Shown piece by piece: positions 47,864 to 58,038 of a stretch of DNA of 64,000 bases; positions within the stretch are counted from its first letter, which is position 1; every line of letters begins with the position of its first letter. Under the pieces are notes generated by a model, which saw only the letters and a list, made by a program, of their open reading frames with translations, did not search any database and was not told the DNA's origin. Position numbers and translations under genes: made by a program. The stretch is from positions 1 to 64,000 of the forward strand of contig JADGRO010000031.1 in NCBI GenBank assembly GCA_017880905.1, given 5' to 3'. The stretch is from Methylotenera sp. Its GTDB lineage: Bacteria; Pseudomonadota; Gammaproteobacteria; Burkholderiales; Methylophilaceae.

Positions 47864-50548
47864 ATGGCAACGAATCAAGACGCTACCAGCCAGTACACAG
47901 GTTTGCATGAAACAGACGCACAAGAAACGCAGGAATGGCTTGATGCACTCAATTCTGTCATAGAAAACGAAGGCACAGAACGCGCGCATTTTCTGCTTGA
48001 GGCAATGATAGATCAAGCGCGCCGTTCGGGCAGTAACTTGCCTTACAATGCTACGACTGCTTATGTAAATACCATTCCCACCCACTTGCAGCAACGCTTG
48101 CCAGGCGACCCTGAATTGGAGCGCCGCATTCGTGCGCTTGTACGCTGGAATGCAGTAATGACAGTGTTACGCGCCAATGAGAAATCACCGGGAGTCGGTG
48201 GGCATATCGCCAGCTTTCAATCGGCAGCAACCTTGTACGATACCGGTTTCAATTACTTTTTCCGCGCACCGAATGAGAACTTTGGCGGCGATTGCGTGTA
48301 TTTTCAAGGCCACTCATCACCAGGCATCTATGCGCGCGCTTTTTTAGAGGGCCGCATCACAGAAGAACAAATGAGCAACTTCCGCCAAGAAACCGGCGGT
48401 AAGGGCTTGTCGAGCTATCCTCATCCGTGGTTAATGCCAGATTTTTGGCAATTTCCTACCGTTTCGATGGGCCTGGGCCCAATCGCTGGTATTTACCAAG
48501 CTAGATTCTTGAAGTACTTGCATGACCGTGGCATTGCGGATACATCTGGCCGCAAAGTATGGGTGTTCTGTGGCGATGGTGAAATGGATGAGCCTGAGTC
48601 ATTAGGCGCGATTTCACTCGCTTCACGCGAAAAGTTAGACAACCTGATATTTGTGGTTAACTGCAACTTGCAGCGTTTAGACGGCCCTGTACGCGGCAAC
48701 GGCAAAATCATTCAAGAGTTGGAATCTGACTTTAGAGGCAGCGGTTGGAACGTGCTCAAGGTAATTTGGGGCTCGTATTGGGATCCGTTATTGGCCATGG
48801 ACAAAGATGGTTTGCTGAAAAAACGCATGGAGGAGTGCGTAGATGGCGAATACCAAAATTTTAAAGCCAAAGGCGGTGCCTACACACGTGAGCATTTCTT
48901 TGGCAAATATCCCGAGCTAAAAGCCATGGTTGCCGCCATGTCAGATCAAGACATCTGGCGCTTAAATCGCGGCGGACACGATCCACACAAGGTGTATGCG
49001 GCCTACCACGCGGCGGTGAATCATAAAGATCAACCCACTGTGATTTTGGCCAAGACAGTTAAAGGTTACGGCATGGGCGAAGCAGGTGAAGGCCAAAACA
49101 TTACACACCAGCAAAAGAGCATGGATATTGAGTCGTTGAAAAAATTCCGTGACCGGTTTGATTTGCCAATTTCCGATGAGCAAGTTGAAAACTTAAGTTT
49201 TTACAAACCTGCTGACGATAGCGCTGAGATGAAGTACATGGCCGAGCGCCGCTCCGCTATGGGCGGCTTTGTGCCCCAGCGTAGGCGCAAAGGTAATGCG
49301 TTAAAAATACCTGAGCTTTCTGTTTTCGAAAATATGTTGGTGGCAACTGGCGAGCGCGAAATTTCTACCACAATGGCGTTTGTGCGCATACTTTCTACAC
49401 TAGTACGAGACAAAGAAATCGGCAAATTTGTGGTGCCAATTGTGCCTGACGAAGCGCGTACTTTCGGCATGGAAGGCATGTTCCGTCAACTTGGTATTTA
49501 CGCTAGCCAAGGCCAACTGTACGAGCCTGTGGACTCTGACCAAGTGATGTATTACAAAGAGCAGAAGGACGGCCAAATTTTAGAAGAAGGTATCAACGAA
49601 GCTGGCTCATTCTCTAGCTGGCTTGCAGCCGCCACTTCATACTCAGTCACTGGCGTGCAGATGATTCCGTTCTACATTTTCTACTCCATGTTCGGTTTTC
49701 AGCGTATTGGCGATTTAGCTTGGGCAGCTGGAGACAGCCGTGCACGCGGCTTCTTGCTTGGCGCTACAGCCGGCAGAACAACCTTGAATGGCGAAGGTTT
49801 GCAGCACGAAGATGGCCATAGTCATTTGTTATCAGCGACGATTCCCAACTGTATATCTTACGACCCAACTTTTGCCTATGAGCTTGCTGTGATTATTCAG
49901 GAAGGCTTGCGCCGCATGGTGCAAAATCAAGAAGATGTGTACTACTACATCACTTTGATGAACGAAAATTATAGTCACCCAGAGCTACCAAAGGACGCTG
50001 AAAAAGGCATTTTGAAAGGTTTGTACAGCTTTAGTAAATCAAAAACTAAAGGCGAAAAAGTTCAACTCATGGGCAGCGGTGTGATATTACGCGAGGTAAT
50101 TGCAGCAGCCGAATTGCTCGAAAAAGACTGGGGTATTTCGGCCGACGTGTGGAGCGCAACCAGCTTTACCGAACTTCGCCGCGAAGGTTTGGAATGCGAG
50201 CGCTGGAATATGCTCAACCCTGAAAAGCCGCAAAAAGTGAGCTACGTTGCGCAATGCTTGAAGGTTGCCAAAGGCCCTGTGATTGCCTCGAGCGATTACA
50301 TGAAAAGCTTTGCTGAGCAGATTGGGCGCTTTGTGCCAAACAAATTCGTAGCACTTGGCACCGACGGGTTTGGCCGTTCTGATAGCCGTGAAGCATTACG
50401 TGACTTCTTTGAGGTCAACAGATATTACGTGGTAGTTGCGGCGCTGAAAGCCTTGTCTGATGAGGGGAAATTGCCTGTGGCTAAAGTAGCAGAAGCGGTA
50501 AAAAAATATAAATTGAACAGCAACAAACCAAACCCGACTAGCATTTAA
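47864..50548 (+). CDS. aceE: pyruvate dehydrogenase E1 component, homodimeric
   Basis: Decarboxylates pyruvate with thiamine diphosphate and passes the acetyl group to the lipoyl arm of AceF. 894 residues from the ATG at 47864, near the 887 of E. coli; an in-frame TTG at 47804 is less likely. ThDP motif GDGEMDEPES and NCNLQRLDGPVRGN; GEGLQHEDGHSH in the middle domain; RFVALGTDGFGRSD-like C-terminus. First gene of aceE-aceF-lpdA. Confidence 0.97.
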   Translation: MATNQDATSQYTGLHETDAQETQEWLDALNSVIENEGTERAHFLLEAMIDQARRSGSNLPYNATTAYVNTIPTHLQQRLPGDPELERRIRALVRWNAVMTVLRANEKSPGVGGHIASFQSAATLYDTGFNYFFRAPNENFGGDCVYFQGHSSPGIYARAFLEGRITEEQMSNFRQETGGKGLSSYPHPWLMPDFWQFPTVSMGLGPIAGIYQARFLKYLHDRGIADTSGRKVWVFCGDGEMDEPESLGAISLASREKLDNLIFVVNCNLQRLDGPVRGNGKIIQELESDFRGSGWNVLKVIWGSYWDPLLAMDKDGLLKKRMEECVDGEYQNFKAKGGAYTREHFFGKYPELKAMVAAMSDQDIWRLNRGGHDPHKVYAAYHAAVNHKDQPTVILAKTVKGYGMGEAGEGQNITHQQKSMDIESLKKFRDRFDLPISDEQVENLSFYKPADDSAEMKYMAERRSAMGGFVPQRRRKGNALKIPELSVFENMLVATGEREISTTMAFVRILSTLVRDKEIGKFVVPIVPDEARTFGMEGMFRQLGIYASQGQLYEPVDSDQVMYYKEQKDGQILEEGINEAGSFSSWLAAATSYSVTGVQMIPFYIFYSMFGFQRIGDLAWAAGDSRARGFLLGATAGRTTLNGEGLQHEDGHSHLLSATIPNCISYDPTFAYELAVIIQEGLRRMVQNQEDVYYYITLMNENYSHPELPKDAEKGILKGLYSFSKSKTKGEKVQLMGSGVILREVIAAAELLEKDWGISADVWSATSFTELRREGLECERWNMLNPEKPQKVSYVAQCLKVAKGPVIASSDYMKSFAEQIGRFVPNKFVALGTDGFGRSDSREALRDFFEVNRYYVVVAALKALSDEGKLPVAKVAEAVKKYKLNSNKPNPTSI

Positions 50549-50575
50549 AAACAGTGTGTTTAAAGGCATTTTAAA

Positions 50576-51910
50576 ATGGCATTAAAAGACGTACTCGTCC
50601 CCGATATTGGCAATTTCGATTCAGTCGATGTCATCGAAGTATTGGTCAAAACTGGCGACACCATTGCCAAAGATGATTCGCTGATTACAGTTGAGTCAGA
50701 CAAAGCTTCGATGGATATTCCGGCGCCATTTGCTGGCGTGGTTAAAGACGTTAAAATAAAAGTGGGTGATAAGATTGCGCAAGGTCATTTGATTTTAATT
50801 CTGGAAGCAAGTGAAGCGGCAGCGGTTGAAAAACCCGTACCTGCGCCACCCAAGAACGAGCCAGCAAAGGCAGAAGCGCCTAAAGTAGCTATACCCGAGC
50901 CAAGCCGACCAGCACCAGAGCCGCCAAAACAAGTGCAACCTTCGCATCAACCACTGCCAGTGGGTGAAAGCGTAATAGCAAATGGCAGCAAGCTTTCTCA
51001 TGCCAGTCCATCAGTGCGAAAATTCGCACGTGAATTAGGCGTGAACTTAGCTTTAATACAAGGCTCTGGGGCAAAAAACAGAATTTTGCAGGAAGATGTA
51101 CAAGCCTTTGTAAAGAGCGAACTCGCCAAACCACGTAGCGAAAATATGGGTGCAGGCTTAGGCGCGCTCGCCACTTTGCCCATGCCCGTAATTGATTTCA
51201 GCCAGTTTGGCGAGATTGAAACCAAACCGCTTTCGCGCATAAAAAAAATCTCCGGTGCCAATTTACACCGCAACTGGGTCACCGCGCCGCACGTCACGCA
51301 GTTTGACGAGGCTGACATTACCGATTTGGAAGACTTTAGAAAATCGATGATGAAAGACGCCGAAAAACGTGGCGTAAAATTGACCATGCTGGCATTTTTG
51401 ATTAAAGCTTCAGTCAACGCGTTAAAGGAGTATCCAAACTTCAATTCGTCGCTTTCACCAGATGGCGATAGCTTAATTTATAAAAATTACTACAACATCG
51501 GCTTTGCCTGCGACACACCAGATGGTTTGGTAGTGCCCGTGGTGAAAGACGTTCAAAATAAGGACGTGCTGGACATTGCGCGTGATTTAGGCGAACTATC
51601 CATCAAAGCGCGCGAACGCAAACTGAAAATAGAAGAAATGCAAGGTGGCAGCTTTACTATTACAAGCCTTGGCGGCATTGGTGGTACCTTGTTTACACCA
51701 ATTATCAATTGTCCAGAAGTAGCGATTTTGGGCATTTCACGCGCCAGCATGCAACCTGTTTACGATGCCAAAACTAAAAGTTTCGAACCGCGCTTGATAT
51801 TACCGTTATCACTTTCTTATGACCATCGCGTGGTAGATGGCGCTGATGGTGCACGCTTTACCAGCCATTTGCGCATGATGTTGAGTGATGTGCGTAGACT
51901 ATTACTATAA
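50576..51910 (+). CDS. aceF: dihydrolipoyllysine acetyltransferase (PDH E2)
   Basis: 444 residues: one lipoyl domain (1-78, lipoylated K43 in ESDKASMD), a Pro/Ala/Glu linker, an E3/E1-binding domain (about 142-178, [13 protein letters not shown]) and the catalytic domain (about 215-444) ending with the [13 protein letters not shown] active site. E. coli AceF has three lipoyl domains; this has one, and the partner LpdA carries another. 27 bases after aceE. Confidence 0.97.
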   Translation: MALKDVLVPDIGNFDSVDVIEVLVKTGDTIAKDDSLITVESDKASMDIPAPFAGVVKDVKIKVGDKIAQGHLILILEASEAAAVEKPVPAPPKNEPAKAEAPKVAIPEPSRPAPEPPKQVQPSHQPLPVGESVIANGSKLSHASPSVRKFARELGVNLALIQGSGAKNRILQEDVQAFVKSELAKPRSENMGAGLGALATLPMPVIDFSQFGEIETKPLSRIKKISGANLHRNWVTAPHVTQFDEADITDLEDFRKSMMKDAEKRGVKLTMLAFLIKASVNALKEYPNFNSSLSPDGDSLIYKNYYNIGFACDTPDGLVVPVVKDVQNKDVLDIARDLGELSIKARERKLKIEEMQGGSFTITSLGGIGGTLFTPIINCPEVAILGISRASMQPVYDAKTKSFEPRLILPLSLSYDHRVVDGADGARFTSHLRMMLSDVRRLLL

Positions 51911-51930
51911 GCGTTATTATAAGGCTTTGC

Positions 51931-53694
51931 ATGAGCAATTTAGTTGAAGTATTAGTGCCAGATATCGGCAATTTTGACAGTGTCGATATCATTGAAATAT
52001 TGGTAAAAGCGGGCGACAAAATCGCCATCGATGATTCGCTTATTACTGTGGAATCTGACAAAGCGTCGATGGATATCCCTTCTTCGCACGCAGGCGTTGT
52101 GAAAGAGCTCAAAGTAAAAGTAGGCGATAAAGTTGCCAAAGGCTCACTGATTTTATTGATTGAAGCGGAAACTACCACTAGCGCACCTATTAAAGATTCT
52201 GTAACTGTTATAACTTCTAAAGTACCGGAAGCGCCAGCACCTATTGTCGTACCAGCCTCTACAACTCTTGCAGGCAGCAGCGATATCAGCACTCAAGTAG
52301 TCGTCCTAGGCTCTGGTCCTGGCGGCTACACTGCGGCTTTCCGCGCGGCGGATTTAGGCAAGCAAGTGGTGATTATCGAGCGCTATTCCTCCTTAGGTGG
52401 CGTTTGTTTAAATGTAGGCTGCATTCCATCCAAAGCATTACTTCACACAGCGAAAGTAATTACCGAAGCCGAAGAAACTGCACATCACGGCGTAAGCTTT
52501 GGCGCGCCTAAAATTGATCTTGCGCAGCTCCGCAACTGGAAAACCAATGACGTGGTCGCCAAACTCACTGGCGGCCTCGCGCAAATGGCCAAACAACGCG
52601 GCGTGACTGTAATAGAGGGCGTAGGTAAATTTACTAGCCACAACCAAATCGCAGTCACATCGTCAGATGGCAAAATAACGACTATTGGCTTTGAAAACAC
52701 CATTATCGCCGCAGGCTCACAAGCCATTAAAATGCCAAACGCTCCCGAAGACCCGCGTATTATGGACTCCACAGGCGCATTGAAATTAGATGACATTCCA
52801 AAACGTTTATTGGTCATTGGTGGCGGCATTATTGGCCTAGAGATGGGCACAGTATACGACGCGCTAGGCAGTAAAGTGAGTGTGGTGGAATTTATGGACG
52901 GCTTGATTACAGGTTGTGACCGTGACTTGGTACGTCCACTGCAAAAGCGCATGGAAAAACGCTTTGAAGCGATTATGCTTTCCACCAAAGTCACTAAAAT
53001 GGAAGCCAAAAAAGACGGCATCCATGTAACGTTTGAGGGCGAGAATGCGCCTAAGGGCGTGGAAATTTATGACCGCGTATTGGTTTCAATCGGTCGCCTT
53101 CCCAATGGTAAAAATATTGGCGCAGAAAAAGCGGGCGTAGCTGTGGACGAACGCGGCTTCATCAACGCAGATAAACAGATGCGTACTAATGTAAATCATA
53201 TTTTCGCCATTGGCGATATTGTTGGTCAGCCCATGTTGGCGCACAAAGCTAGTCATGAAGGCAAGGTGGCAGCAGAAGTGATTGCAGGCCATAAAGTAGA
53301 ATTTCAAGCGCTCGCAATCCCATCAGTGGCCTATACCGACCCAGAAATCGCATGGGCGGGCATAACAGAAACCGAGGCTAAAACCAAAGGGTTAGAGATC
53401 GAAAAAGCCAGCTTCCCATGGGCAGCCAGCGGCCGAGCGCTTTCAATTGCACGCACAGAAGGCACTACCAAGCTGATATTCGACAAAACCACGCACAGAT
53501 TAATTGGCGCGGGCATTGTCGGCGTAAATGCAGGTGAATTGTTGGCAGAGACCGTACTCGCTATTGAAATGGGCGCGGATGCGCATGACTTAGGGTTAAC
53601 TATTCATGCCCATCCCACACTATCAGAAACTATTTGTTTTGCAGCTGAGATGAAAGAAGGCACGATTACTGACTTGTATATCAAGAGGCGCTAA
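51931..53694 (+). CDS. lpdA: dihydrolipoyl dehydrogenase with N-terminal lipoyl domain
   Basis: 587 residues: a lipoyl domain (1-78, K44 in ESDKASMD) fused by a short linker to a full E3 flavoprotein (about 115-587). FAD fold [13 protein letters not shown], redox disulfide [18 protein letters not shown] fold [10 protein letters not shown], and C-terminal HAHPTLSE with the catalytic His. Its lipoyl domain is nearly the same as that of AceF. The lipoyl-E3 fusion is known in betaproteobacteria and Neisseria. Twenty bases after aceF. Confidence 0.97.
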   Translation: MSNLVEVLVPDIGNFDSVDIIEILVKAGDKIAIDDSLITVESDKASMDIPSSHAGVVKELKVKVGDKVAKGSLILLIEAETTTSAPIKDSVTVITSKVPEAPAPIVVPASTTLAGSSDISTQVVVLGSGPGGYTAAFRAADLGKQVVIIERYSSLGGVCLNVGCIPSKALLHTAKVITEAEETAHHGVSFGAPKIDLAQLRNWKTNDVVAKLTGGLAQMAKQRGVTVIEGVGKFTSHNQIAVTSSDGKITTIGFENTIIAAGSQAIKMPNAPEDPRIMDSTGALKLDDIPKRLLVIGGGIIGLEMGTVYDALGSKVSVVEFMDGLITGCDRDLVRPLQKRMEKRFEAIMLSTKVTKMEAKKDGIHVTFEGENAPKGVEIYDRVLVSIGRLPNGKNIGAEKAGVAVDERGFINADKQMRTNVNHIFAIGDIVGQPMLAHKASHEGKVAAEVIAGHKVEFQALAIPSVAYTDPEIAWAGITETEAKTKGLEIEKASFPWAASGRALSIARTEGTTKLIFDKTTHRLIGAGIVGVNAGELLAETVLAIEMGADAHDLGLTIHAHPTLSETICFAAEMKEGTITDLYIKRR

Positions 53695-53700
53695 TTCAAA

Positions 53701-54393
53701 TCATGGACAAGCCGCTGGCGTCAATTCTGTACCAATAAATTCCGGCTTAATTTTGTGCAATTGCAAAGCAGATTCCGCGCTTACCGCTTTAATTAACAGG
53801 CTGCTTAGCGATTTCCCCGGGTTACGCAAAGCTTTGGTTGCGCCGTTTACGCCTTTATCCTGCAGTTCATTCAACAAATTGCTGGCCAGCGTTTCATCTT
53901 GAAACAAGCCGAACGAAATCGCATTGCGCCACTGCGAATCTTGCACAATATACAAGTTTTGCACGCCCAAGTCTTTAATCTCAGCGGCTTTTTGTTGTGC
54001 TAAAGCAGCACTTTTTAGCGGCGGATAATATACCCAATAACGCCTATCCTCTATAGCAATCTCCTCCTGATTCACCACACTTTGCAAGTCTAATCTTACC
54101 AAAGCCACCTGTGCCGCCGGAAGATTGGTTTTAGTAAAATTACCCCATTTATAACAGCTTGTACCTACCTGTGCTGCAGATACAACGGGTTGAGCGATTG
54201 GTTCTGGAGTAGGCGCCGTAGTATGAATCACTTTTGTGGGCATGGCATCTAACTCTTGCTGGCTTAATATTTTTAACTTCTCTGGATTGATGGAGTGATT
54301 CACCGCGATTGGCTTTGGCGCAATTACGTCCGAGTTAAAATAAACCAACAAGCCCACATTGAGTAACACTAGCAGCCAAACCAATAATTTCAT
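53701..54393 (-). CDS. SPOR-domain membrane protein
   Basis: 230 residues. One N-terminal membrane helix (about 3-19), a Pro-rich periplasmic linker, and a C-terminal SPOR-like region (about 80-190, with SCYKWGNF, RYWVYYPPLKS, VQDSQWRNAISFGLFQDE). SPOR domains bind denuded septal glycan, so a divisome-related envelope role is likely. Starts one base inside the coaX stop; convergent with lpdA. Confidence 0.8.
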   Translation of the reverse strand: MKLLVWLLVLLNVGLLVYFNSDVIAPKPIAVNHSINPEKLKILSQQELDAMPTKVIHTTAPTPEPIAQPVVSAAQVGTSCYKWGNFTKTNLPAAQVALVRLDLQSVVNQEEIAIEDRRYWVYYPPLKSAALAQQKAAEIKDLGVQNLYIVQDSQWRNAISFGLFQDETLASNLLNELQDKGVNGATKALRNPGKSLSSLLIKAVSAESALQLHKIKPEFIGTELTPAACP

Positions 54394-55157
54394 TAAAATT
54401 CTTTCTCTAACAACACTAGACCCTGCAAAACAAGATTTTCTATAATGATAACCTGTTTTGCGTCTAGGTTTAAAGCTTGCGCAATTTTATGCGCGTCACC
54501 GCCGCTCATCACAAGTTTGGGCGCACTTCCACACTGCCTTTCAAGCCGTTCTAACATTAAATGAATCGCGCCTGCAACCGCATTCAAACACCCGGTTTGC
54601 ATCGCATCTTGCGTATTGGCAGGGAACACATCCATTGAACCTGAAGTCATATTAAGCTGAGCGGCATGATGGCTCAACGACTCATGCATCAATCGTAAGC
54701 CCGGCATGATTGTGCCACCCAAAAATAAGCCATTTTCACCGCTACTGTCATTGGTGGTATCTTCAATTAAAGCATCAATCGTAATCGCCGTTCCTGCATT
54801 CACAACGATAACCGCCTGATGATATATATGCCAAGCCGCTACCAGCGCAGCCCAGCGGTCTGCGCCTAATGTATGTGGTTTTTGATACCCATTCATAACG
54901 CCGCAAGCTTGCACTTTAGCGGTCACAAAATGAAACTCTTTACCCAATGCCTGCAATAGTTGTGTGATTTGATGCGCGACAGACTCTGCCGCAACATTAG
55001 CGATGATAACTTTCTGCGTTTTTACAGCGTCTTGCGGCAAAGATGAAGTGGCGATATCCGCATTAAAACAAGTCGTTACTTCCGATAATTTACCACCGCT
55101 GTCCGCCAACGCCCATTTGGTGCGCGTGTTGCCTATGTCGATGACTAATAGCTTCAC
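54393..55157 (-). CDS. coaX: type III pantothenate kinase
   Basis: First step of CoA synthesis. 254 residues of the ASKHA fold: phosphate-1 motif VIDIGNTRTKWAL at the N-terminus, LGADRWAALVAAW, VVNAGTAITID and GGTIMPGLRLM. Type III kinases are not feedback-inhibited by CoA. Overlaps birA by 4 bases; this birA-coaX-SPOR order is common in betaproteobacteria. Confidence 0.95.
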   Translation of the reverse strand: MKLLVIDIGNTRTKWALADSGGKLSEVTTCFNADIATSSLPQDAVKTQKVIIANVAAESVAHQITQLLQALGKEFHFVTAKVQACGVMNGYQKPHTLGADRWAALVAAWHIYHQAVIVVNAGTAITIDALIEDTTNDSSGENGLFLGGTIMPGLRLMHESLSHHAAQLNMTSGSMDVFPANTQDAMQTGCLNAVAGAIHLMLERLERQCGSAPKLVMSGGDAHKIAQALNLDAKQVIIIENLVLQGLVLLEKEF

Positions 55158-56119
55158 TTAACACCTCGCAAGCTAATCTCTCCGGCAGAAAACCGCTGCA
55201 TGCCAAATGCGGTTTCCACCAACAAAATGCCGTCATCTGCCACATCTTTCACCTCACCCTGCACGCTGCGTCCATCGGGCATTAGCATCATCACTACTTT
55301 ATTTTTGTAAGCATGATAACGTAACCACTCGTCGCGCAGGCCAATAAATCCGTGCGCCTCGAAGCCACTCAATACATCAGATAAATGCTTTAACAGCACA
55401 CCCAACAATATATTTTGGTCTACAGCCTTTACGCTCGCTAAATCAATCGCGGGCTGGTCGATGCTTTCCAGCACGTTTTTTGGCAAATTCAAATTGACGC
55501 CCACACCAATCACCGCGGCACTTGGGCCTTCCAAATCGCCTTGCAGTTCAATCAAAATACCGGCGAGTTTTTTATTATCCACCAGCACATCATTCGGCCA
55601 TTTCAGTTGCGCATTGGTTACGCCTAAGCTCTCCAAAGCACGTATCAAAGCCACACCCACTGCCAAGCTCAAGCCGGAAAGCGCCGTTGCGCCGCACTGA
55701 AAGCGCCACAGCAGCGAAAAAGTTAAGCTCGCCCCCAAGTGCGAAACCCAACTGCGCCCACGCCGCCCTTTACCATTGGTTTGCACGTGCGCCGCCACAC
55801 AAGTGGCATGCGCGGCGTTTTTATGTTGCATCAGGTAAGTATTGGTCGATGCTACTTCGTCCAGCACTTCTAGCTTAAACCAAGCACGCTGCTCGCCGAT
55901 AGCTTTAAGCACTTCATTTTTATCTAATAATTCAATTGGTTGCGGTAATTTGTAACCACGGCCGCGTACCGAAAATATCTCGATGCCTAATGTTTCTGCA
56001 TGCCTAATCGCGTTCCAAATCGTGGCACGCGTTACCTTAAACTGCTGCGCCAAATCCTCACCGGAATGGAAATTTCCATCCGCAAGCACCTGTAAAATGG
56101 GGAAAGTGAGACTACTCAT
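55154..56119 (-). CDS. birA: biotin--[acetyl-CoA-carboxylase] ligase and biotin repressor
   Basis: About 321 residues from the ATG at 56119 (MSSLTFPILQVLADG); 27 more in-frame codons upstream look non-native. N-terminal winged helix (about 3-65, SGEDLAQQFKVTRATIWNAI) for DNA binding, then the ligase domain with the GKGRRGRSWVSHLGASL biotin loop and LKWPNDVLVDNKKLAGILIE. Attaches biotin to AccB. Divergent from glnS. Confidence 0.95.
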   Translation of the reverse strand: MSSLTFPILQVLADGNFHSGEDLAQQFKVTRATIWNAIRHAETLGIEIFSVRGRGYKLPQPIELLDKNEVLKAIGEQRAWFKLEVLDEVASTNTYLMQHKNAAHATCVAAHVQTNGKGRRGRSWVSHLGASLTFSLLWRFQCGATALSGLSLAVGVALIRALESLGVTNAQLKWPNDVLVDNKKLAGILIELQGDLEGPSAAVIGVGVNLNLPKNVLESIDQPAIDLASVKAVDQNILLGVLLKHLSDVLSGFEAHGFIGLRDEWLRYHAYKNKVVMMLMPDGRSVQGEVKDVADDGILLVETAFGMQRFSAGEISLRGVK

Positions 56120-56236
56120 ATTTATTGCGCAGTTTATCACAGCAAATAATAATGTAAGGCTGCTGCTTTGACTTGCAAAGCAGCCCACAGCAAAGCCCAA
56201 GGGTGTAAAATAAGCAAAAATTACCAGAAATCCACT

Positions 56237-58036
56237 ATGTCATCAGAAAAAGAACCGCTACCGCTTGCCTCTAACTTTATCCGCGCCATCGTCGAGAAAG
56301 ATTTAGAGCAGCATAAATTTGCCAGAAAAAAATGGGTAGGTAGCCCGGGTGACGCCGCGCACCAAGCCATGGGCCAAGTCGATGCTGCTAAAATCCGCAC
56401 GCGCTTTCCGCCCGAGCCCAATGGCTATTTGCACATTGGTCACGCTAAAAGTATCTTTTTAAACTTTGGTTTAGCACGCGATTATGGCGGCATTTGTCAT
56501 TTGCGCTTTGACGACACCAACCCGGAAAAAGAGAGCCAGGAATACGTCGATAGCATTACCGAAATGGTGCAATGGCTAGGCTTTGGTTGGGTTAATGGTA
56601 AAGAAAGTAACCTTTACTTTGCCAGTAATTACTTCGATTTTATGTATCGCGCGGCGAAGAGCTTAATCGAAAACGGCCATGCCTATGTCGATGGACAAAG
56701 TGCTGATGAAATGCGCGCCAACCGCGGCACCCTGACTGAGCCGGGCAAAAACTCTCCTTGGCGCGATCAATCCATTGAAACAAATCTTCTCGCATTTGAA
56801 TTTATGAAAGCTGGAAATCATCCCGACGGCAGCTTGGTATTGCGCGCCAAAATTGATATGGCTTCGCCCAACATCAACATGCGCGACCCCGCTATTTACC
56901 GCGTCAGGCGTGCGCACCATCACAATACGGGTGATACATGGTGCATCTACCCCATGTACACCTTTGCGCACCCGATTGAGGACGCGCTGGAGCAAATCAC
57001 CCACTCCATCTGTACGCTGGAATTTGAAGACCAACGCCCTTTCTACGATTGGCTGTTGGAGCGGCTTGCAGAGGCGAACCTTTTAGCGCATCCACTGCCG
57101 CATCAATACGAATTCGCGCGGCTAAACCTCACTTATGTGGTGCTATCTAAACGCAAACTGATTGATTTGGTAGAAGGTAAACATGTAAGCGGTTGGGATG
57201 ATCCGCGCCTACCCACGCTGGCAGGCGCGCGCCGTCGCGGTTACACGCCGGAAGGTTTTAAGTTATTTACTGACCGCATTGGCGTAAGCAAAGCCGATTC
57301 GTGGATTGAATACACCATTTTAGAGGACTGCATGCGCGAAGTGCTGAATGAGGCCTCCGAGCGCCGCATTGCCGTGCTAGACCCGATTAAACTGGTGATT
57401 GATAATTACCCTCTGGATTCTAATGGGAAGTCAAAAGTGGAAGATTGCTTTGCACCTAACCATCCGCAAAAACCGGAGCTTGGCAAACGTGTTGTACCAC
57501 TCACTAAAGAGCTATGGATAGAACGTGAAGACTTTGAAGAAGCACCACCCAAAGGCTATTTCCGCCTGATGCCCGATGGCATGGTAAGGCTGCGTTATGG
57601 CTACGTGGTGAAATGTACCAGTTTTGAGAAAGATGCTGCAGGCAACGTCACCACCGTGCATTGCGAATACTTGCCGGATACCAAATCTGGAACGTCGGGG
57701 GCAGATGCCATTAAGGTGAAAGGCAATATCCATTGGGTGTCTGCACAACATGCTTACGCAGCCGAAGTGCGCCTGTACGATAGATTGTTCAAAGAAGCGC
57801 ATCCGGGCGAAGGGAAAAATACAAATAGTCAAGAGCGAGACTTTTTGGATGACATTAACCCAAATTCGGTACAGACTATTACCGCGCAACTAGAACCCAG
57901 CCTAAAAGACGCAAAACCTGAAGACCGTTTTCAGTTTGAGCGCCACGGCTACTTTGTGGCAGATAGAAAAGACAGCACGGCTGGCAAGCCAGTGTTCAAT
58001 AGAACCGTGACTTTGCGGGATGCTTGGCAGAAATAG
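56237..58036 (+). CDS. glnS: glutaminyl-tRNA synthetase
   Basis: 599 residues from the ATG at 56237. Class I synthetase: HIGH motif in PEPNGYLHIGHAKSI, KMSKS-like VVLSKRKL, and RFDDTNPEKE; the C-terminal beta-barrel anticodon domain is complete (GKPVFNRTVTLRD). Slightly longer than the 554 of E. coli because of an N-terminal lead. The coding sequence ends 2 bases before the likely start of the AT-rich gene downstream. Confidence 0.97.
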   Translation: MSSEKEPLPLASNFIRAIVEKDLEQHKFARKKWVGSPGDAAHQAMGQVDAAKIRTRFPPEPNGYLHIGHAKSIFLNFGLARDYGGICHLRFDDTNPEKESQEYVDSITEMVQWLGFGWVNGKESNLYFASNYFDFMYRAAKSLIENGHAYVDGQSADEMRANRGTLTEPGKNSPWRDQSIETNLLAFEFMKAGNHPDGSLVLRAKIDMASPNINMRDPAIYRVRRAHHHNTGDTWCIYPMYTFAHPIEDALEQITHSICTLEFEDQRPFYDWLLERLAEANLLAHPLPHQYEFARLNLTYVVLSKRKLIDLVEGKHVSGWDDPRLPTLAGARRRGYTPEGFKLFTDRIGVSKADSWIEYTILEDCMREVLNEASERRIAVLDPIKLVIDNYPLDSNGKSKVEDCFAPNHPQKPELGKRVVPLTKELWIEREDFEEAPPKGYFRLMPDGMVRLRYGYVVKCTSFEKDAAGNVTTVHCEYLPDTKSGTSGADAIKVKGNIHWVSAQHAYAAEVRLYDRLFKEAHPGEGKNTNSQERDFLDDINPNSVQTITAQLEPSLKDAKPEDRFQFERHGYFVADRKDSTAGKPVFNRTVTLRDAWQK

Positions 58037-58038
58037 AA

